Source: CBCPMX01 sp965120355 (GTDB taxonomy: Bacteria; Bacillota; Clostridia; Oscillospirales; Oscillospiraceae). From it: a stretch of 7,585 bases of DNA. Shown piece after piece: positions 5,403 to 7,585 of the stretch. The notes beneath the pieces were generated by a model, which ran no database searches, was not told the DNA's origin, and worked only from the letters and a program-made list of their open reading frames with translations. A program made the translations under genes and the position numbers. Numbering within the stretch: position 1 is the stretch's first letter; each line of letters begins with the position of its first letter. The stretch spans positions 1 through 7,585 of the forward strand of contig CBCPMX010000044.1 in NCBI GenBank assembly GCA_965120355.1, given 5' to 3'.

Positions 5403-7220
5403 TTAACGATTTAAAATCTCCATGAACTCTTCGCCGGTGATGGTTTCGCGTTCATACAGGAACTTGGACAGCTCGTGGAGCTTTTCCAAGTTTTCCTCCA
5501 AAATTTTCATGGCTTTTCCGTGCTGCTTCTTGACCATAGCCACTACCTGCCGGTCAATCTGGGCAGCAGTTTCTGCGGAACATGCCAGAGAGGTGTCTCC
5601 GCCCAGATACTGATTGTTCACTGTCTCCAAGGCTACCATGTCAAAGTCCTGACTCATACCGTACCGGGTAATCATGGCCCTTGCCAGCTTTGTGGCCTGC
5701 TCAATGTCGTTGGATGCGCCGGTGGAAGCGGAGTGGAACACCAACTCTTCAGCGGCACGGCCACCGGTGAGCGTGGCAATTTTGTTCTCCAACTCCTCCT
5801 GGCTCATGAGATAGTGGTTGCCCTCCTCCACCTGCATCGTATAACCCAGGGCTCCGGAGGTACGGGGAATGATTGTAATCTTCTGAACTGGAGCGGAGTG
5901 AGACTGAAGCGCAGCGACCAGGGCGTGGCCGATCTCGTGGTAGGCCACGGTCCACTTCTCCTGATCGGTGAGAATGGCATTCTTCTTCTGGTAGCCGGCG
6001 ATGACCACCTCAATGCTCTCCTCCAGGTCCGCCTGGGTGGCAAAGCGGCGGCCGTCCCGGACAGCCCGCAGCGCTGCCTCGTTGACAATGTTGGCCAACT
6101 CCGCGCCAGACGCGCCGGACGCCATGCGGGCAACCTTGCCCCAGTCGACGTCGTCGGCGACTTTGATCTTTTTGGCGTGAACCTTTAGGATGTCCTCGCG
6201 GCCCTTTAGATCCGGCAGCTCCACCGGAATGCGCCGGTCAAAACGGCCGGGGCGGGTCAATGCGGGGTCCAGAGACTCCGGCCGGTTGGTGGCGGCCAGA
6301 ATGATCACGCCGTTGTTGCCTTCAAACCCGTCCATCTCCGTCAGGAGCTGGTTCAGAGTCTGCTCCCGCTCGTCGTTGCCGCCGATTTGGCCATCGCGCT
6401 TTTTGCCGATGGCGTCAATCTCGTCGATGAACACAATGCAGGGAGCTTTTTCCTTGGCCTGGCGAAACAGGTCGCGGACCTTCGACGCGCCCATGCCTAC
6501 AAACATCTCCACAAACTCCGAGCCGGACATGGAGAAGAACGGCACGTCCGCCTCACCGGCCACTGCCTTGGCCAGCATCGTTTTGCCGGTGCCCGGCGGG
6601 CCTACAAGCAGAATGCCCTTGGGCATGGAAGCACCGATTTCCTGATATTTTTTCGGGTCATGGAGATATTCCACGATCTCTTTCAAGCTGTCCTTGGCTT
6701 CATCCTCGCCAGCCACATCGGAAAATTTGATGCCCTCGGACGATTTGACATAGACCTTGGCATTGGACTTGCCCATATTGAACGTCATGGAATTGCTGCC
6801 GCCCATACTCTTCATGAGGCGCTTGGACATATACTGCCCGATGGCGATGAAGATCACAATGGGCAGCACCCAGCTGAGCAGAAAGCTCAACAGCGGCGAC
6901 GTCTGTTCAATCTCCTCTCCATAGAAGGAAACACCTGCATCCAGCAGCCGCTGGATCAGATCAGTGTCTCCCACCATGGCAGTTTTGTAGACGGTCGCGC
7001 CCTCCTGATCGGTGAACAGGATCCGGTTTTCTGTCTCCTGCAGCTCTGCCCGGGTCACCTGTCCTTCTTCCAGCATAGAAACGAAGGTGTTGTAGTCCAC
7101 CTCCTGGATCTGCCGCTGCGCCAGCCATGGCATGGCCAGGAAATTAAAGAGCAACAGCACCAGCAAAACAATCACATAGTAATAAATCAGCGGTTTTTTT
7201 GGTGTCTTAACTTCATTCAT
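5403..7220 (-). CDS. ftsH: ATP-dependent zinc metalloprotease FtsH
   Basis: FtsH is a membrane-anchored hexameric AAA+ protease that unfolds and degrades misassembled membrane proteins and short-lived regulators in the cytoplasm. All landmarks are present in 605 residues: membrane segments at about 11-30 and 109-131 around an extracytoplasmic domain; Walker A GPPGTGKT (207-214); pore motif MFVGMG (239-244); Walker B IVFIDEID (262-269); the second region of homology with arginine fingers R326 and R329 in RPGRFDRR; zinc site HEIGH (428-432) with third ligand D505 in SNDIEQAT. The zinc motif has Ile where HEAGH is usual. Length is slightly below the E. coli protein (about 644) because the C-terminal tail is short. 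The ATG is supported by a GGGGGAG ribosome binding site a few bases upstream. The gene is transcribed alone, convergent with the lipoprotein gene, and not beside tilS or hpt as in many Firmicutes. Confidence 0.98.
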   Translation of the reverse strand: MNEVKTPKKPLIYYYVIVLLVLLLFNFLAMPWLAQRQIQEVDYNTFVSMLEEGQVTRAELQETENRILFTDQEGATVYKTAMVGDTDLIQRLLDAGVSFYGEEIEQTSPLLSFLLSWVLPIVIFIAIGQYMSKRLMKSMGGSNSMTFNMGKSNAKVYVKSSEGIKFSDVAGEDEAKDSLKEIVEYLHDPKKYQEIGASMPKGILLVGPPGTGKTMLAKAVAGEADVPFFSMSGSEFVEMFVGMGASKVRDLFRQAKEKAPCIVFIDEIDAIGKKRDGQIGGNDEREQTLNQLLTEMDGFEGNNGVIILAATNRPESLDPALTRPGRFDRRIPVELPDLKGREDILKVHAKKIKVADDVDWGKVARMASGASGAELANIVNEAALRAVRDGRRFATQADLEESIEVVIAGYQKKNAILTDQEKWTVAYHEIGHALVAALQSHSAPVQKITIIPRTSGALGYTMQVEEGNHYLMSQEELENKIATLTGGRAAEELVFHSASTGASNDIEQATKLARAMITRYGMSQDFDMVALETVNNQYLGGDTSLACSAETAAQIDRQVVAMVKKQHGKAMKILEENLEKLHELSKFLYERETITGEEFMEILNR

Positions 7221-7381
7221 ATAAGCACTCCCCCTGTGTTCAGTTTCCGCAGTTTCGCGCAGTCCGCCCCGTCAGGATCAGGCTGCGCCATTTCAAACAC
7301 ATCATAAGACCTGTCTGAACATCTTTCTGATTTAGTTATACCAGCTTCCGGCTGGATGCGCCACTGTTAATGCTTCGGCTG

Positions 7382-7409
7382 TGTATAGACATCCCCGCAG
7401 ATGTGTCAA
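7382..7409 (-). promoter_or_regulatory. Probable sigma-A promoter of ftsH
   Basis: On the minus strand a perfect -35 TTGACA (7404-7409) is followed after 16 bases by TATACA (7382-7387). Transcription would start near 7375, leaving a leader of about 150 bases before the ftsH start codon. That leader contains a small hairpin, CCAGC-TTCCG-GCTGG (7341-7355). The -35 hexamer overlaps the palindrome at 7404-7420, so a protein bound there would be expected to affect ftsH transcription. Confidence 0.6.
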
Positions 7410-7420
7410 AATTTTTGACA
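7404..7420. promoter_or_regulatory. Palindromic candidate operator upstream of ftsH
   Basis: TGTCAAAA-T-TTTTGACA is a perfect inverted repeat with 8-bp arms around one central base. It overlaps the -35 of the predicted ftsH promoter and lies about 45 bases upstream of the plus-strand -35 at 7466. The nonamer GCAGATGTG flanks and touches it as a direct repeat (7397-7405 and 7428-7436), 31 bases apart, about three helical turns. It is not a CIRCE element (TTAGCACTC-N9-GAGTGCTAA). The binding protein is unknown. Confidence 0.5.
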
Positions 7421-7465
7421 GTTCCGTGCAGATGTGAAATCGCGGATCCAACTGCGGGAGGAAAC

Positions 7466-7494
7466 TTGACACCGGCAGTATCCTATGATAAAAT
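7466..7494 (+). promoter_or_regulatory. Near-consensus sigma-A promoter reading out of the window
   Basis: TTGACA (7466-7471) and TAAAAT (7489-7494) are separated by exactly 17 bases, with AT-rich sequence after the -10. Initiation would fall near 7501. This is the best promoter in the window. About 85 bases of its transcript are visible, without a convincing start codon and ribosome binding site, so its gene, or an RNA, lies beyond position 7585 and is divergent from ftsH. Confidence 0.75.
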
Positions 7495-7501
7495 ATAAAG
7501 G

Positions 7502-7517
7502 TTGATTGTAAAATCAA
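7502..7517. promoter_or_regulatory. Candidate operator dyad at the predicted start site
   Basis: TTGATT (7502-7507) and AATCAA (7512-7517) form a perfect 6-bp inverted repeat with the four-base spacer GTAA, directly at the predicted transcription start of the plus-strand promoter. A repressor bound here would block initiation. Half of the sequence resembles the FNR half-site TTGAT, but the TTGAT to ATCAA spacing is six rather than four, so I do not assign it to FNR. Short AT-rich dyads also occur by chance. Confidence 0.3.
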
Positions 7518-7531
7518 GTTGAACACCTAAC

Positions 7532-7555
7532 AAGAAAGTCCATAGCGACTTTCTT
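7532..7555 (+). repeat. Nine-pair hairpin in the leader of the outgoing transcript
   Basis: AAGAAAGTC (7532-7540) pairs perfectly with GACTTTCTT (7547-7555) across the six-base loop CATAGC. It lies about 30 bases after the predicted start site. The right arm ends in TTTCTT, but CCCGTGG follows, so a terminator is unlikely. It may protect the 5' end, bind a regulator or belong to a structured leader extending beyond the window. I do not recognise a known riboswitch. Confidence 0.5.
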
Positions 7556-7585
7556 CCCGTGGTAGAATGGAACATCATAAACACC

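Larger units (their letters stand above)
7221..7585. other. Divergent intergenic region upstream of ftsH
   Basis: These 365 bases contain no supported gene. They hold the ftsH leader and ribosome binding site (7221-7375), the ftsH promoter (7382-7409), the palindrome with flanking direct repeats (7397-7436), the outgoing plus-strand promoter (7466-7494) and the start of its leader. The minus-strand frame at 7332-7526 has no ribosome binding site, no family resemblance and crosses both promoters, so it is not called as a gene. Confidence 0.6.

Noticed and set aside
7221..7232. Resemblance of AAGCACTC before ftsH to half of a CIRCE heat-shock operator
   Set aside because: The second half-site GAGTGCTAA is absent at the required nine-base spacing, and the bases are explained by the ribosome binding site region.
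6387..7307. Plus-strand open frame of 306 codons opposite ftsH
   Set aside because: It is antisense to unmistakable FtsH sequence, lacks a ribosome binding site and shows no domain.
7503..7517. Possible FNR box (TTGAT...ATCAA)
   Set aside because: The half-sites are six bases apart rather than four; kept only as a generic dyad.
7567..7585. Possible start of a plus-strand protein at the ATG at 7567
   Set aside because: No ribosome binding site precedes it and only six codons are visible before the window ends.

Overview
The window looks like chromosomal DNA from an anaerobic, moderately GC-rich Firmicute, most likely a gut-type Clostridia member of the Oscillospiraceae kind. This is inferred from gene content and style: strong GGAGG ribosome binding sites, an HPr-like protein without the phosphorylatable histidine, a YesN-like AraC regulator, a serine-rich LplA-type solute-binding lipoprotein and a clostridial-style FtsH. 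No rRNA, tRNA, insertion sequence, CRISPR array or phage gene is visible. I cannot name the species.

Layout. Positions 72-317 (minus) encode an 81-residue HPr-fold protein with a terminator just downstream. A 242-base gap (318-559) carries several inverted repeats but no convincing gene. Positions 560-1813 (minus) encode an AraC-family regulator. It is transcribed divergently from a two-gene plus-strand unit: an FAD-dependent fumarate-reductase-like flavoprotein (2001-3428) and a solute-binding lipoprotein (3492-5234). That unit ends at a strong hairpin (5273-5302) that can serve both strands, because ftsH (5403-7220, minus) converges on it. The last 365 bases hold the ftsH promoter, a 17-base palindrome flanked by a direct repeat, and a near-consensus plus-strand promoter that reads out of the window into an unseen gene.

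How the genes may work together. The regulator, flavoprotein and binding protein look like a small catabolic or respiratory module. The regulator would sense a compound or the state of uptake, the lipoprotein would capture a ligand outside the cell, and the cytoplasmic flavoenzyme would reduce or dehydrogenate a substrate. No ABC permease or ATPase lies beside the binding protein, so it must use components encoded elsewhere or act as a receptor. The flavoenzyme keeps its FAD-binding fold but lacks the recognisable fumarate-reductase substrate motifs, so its substrate is unknown. The HPr-like protein and FtsH are probably independent housekeeping or regulatory genes.

The features most worth following up are the histidine-less HPr-like protein, the unassigned flavoprotein/lipoprotein pair with its divergent regulator, and the palindrome-containing divergent control region upstream of ftsH. 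Nothing here is clearly a wholly new type of system.
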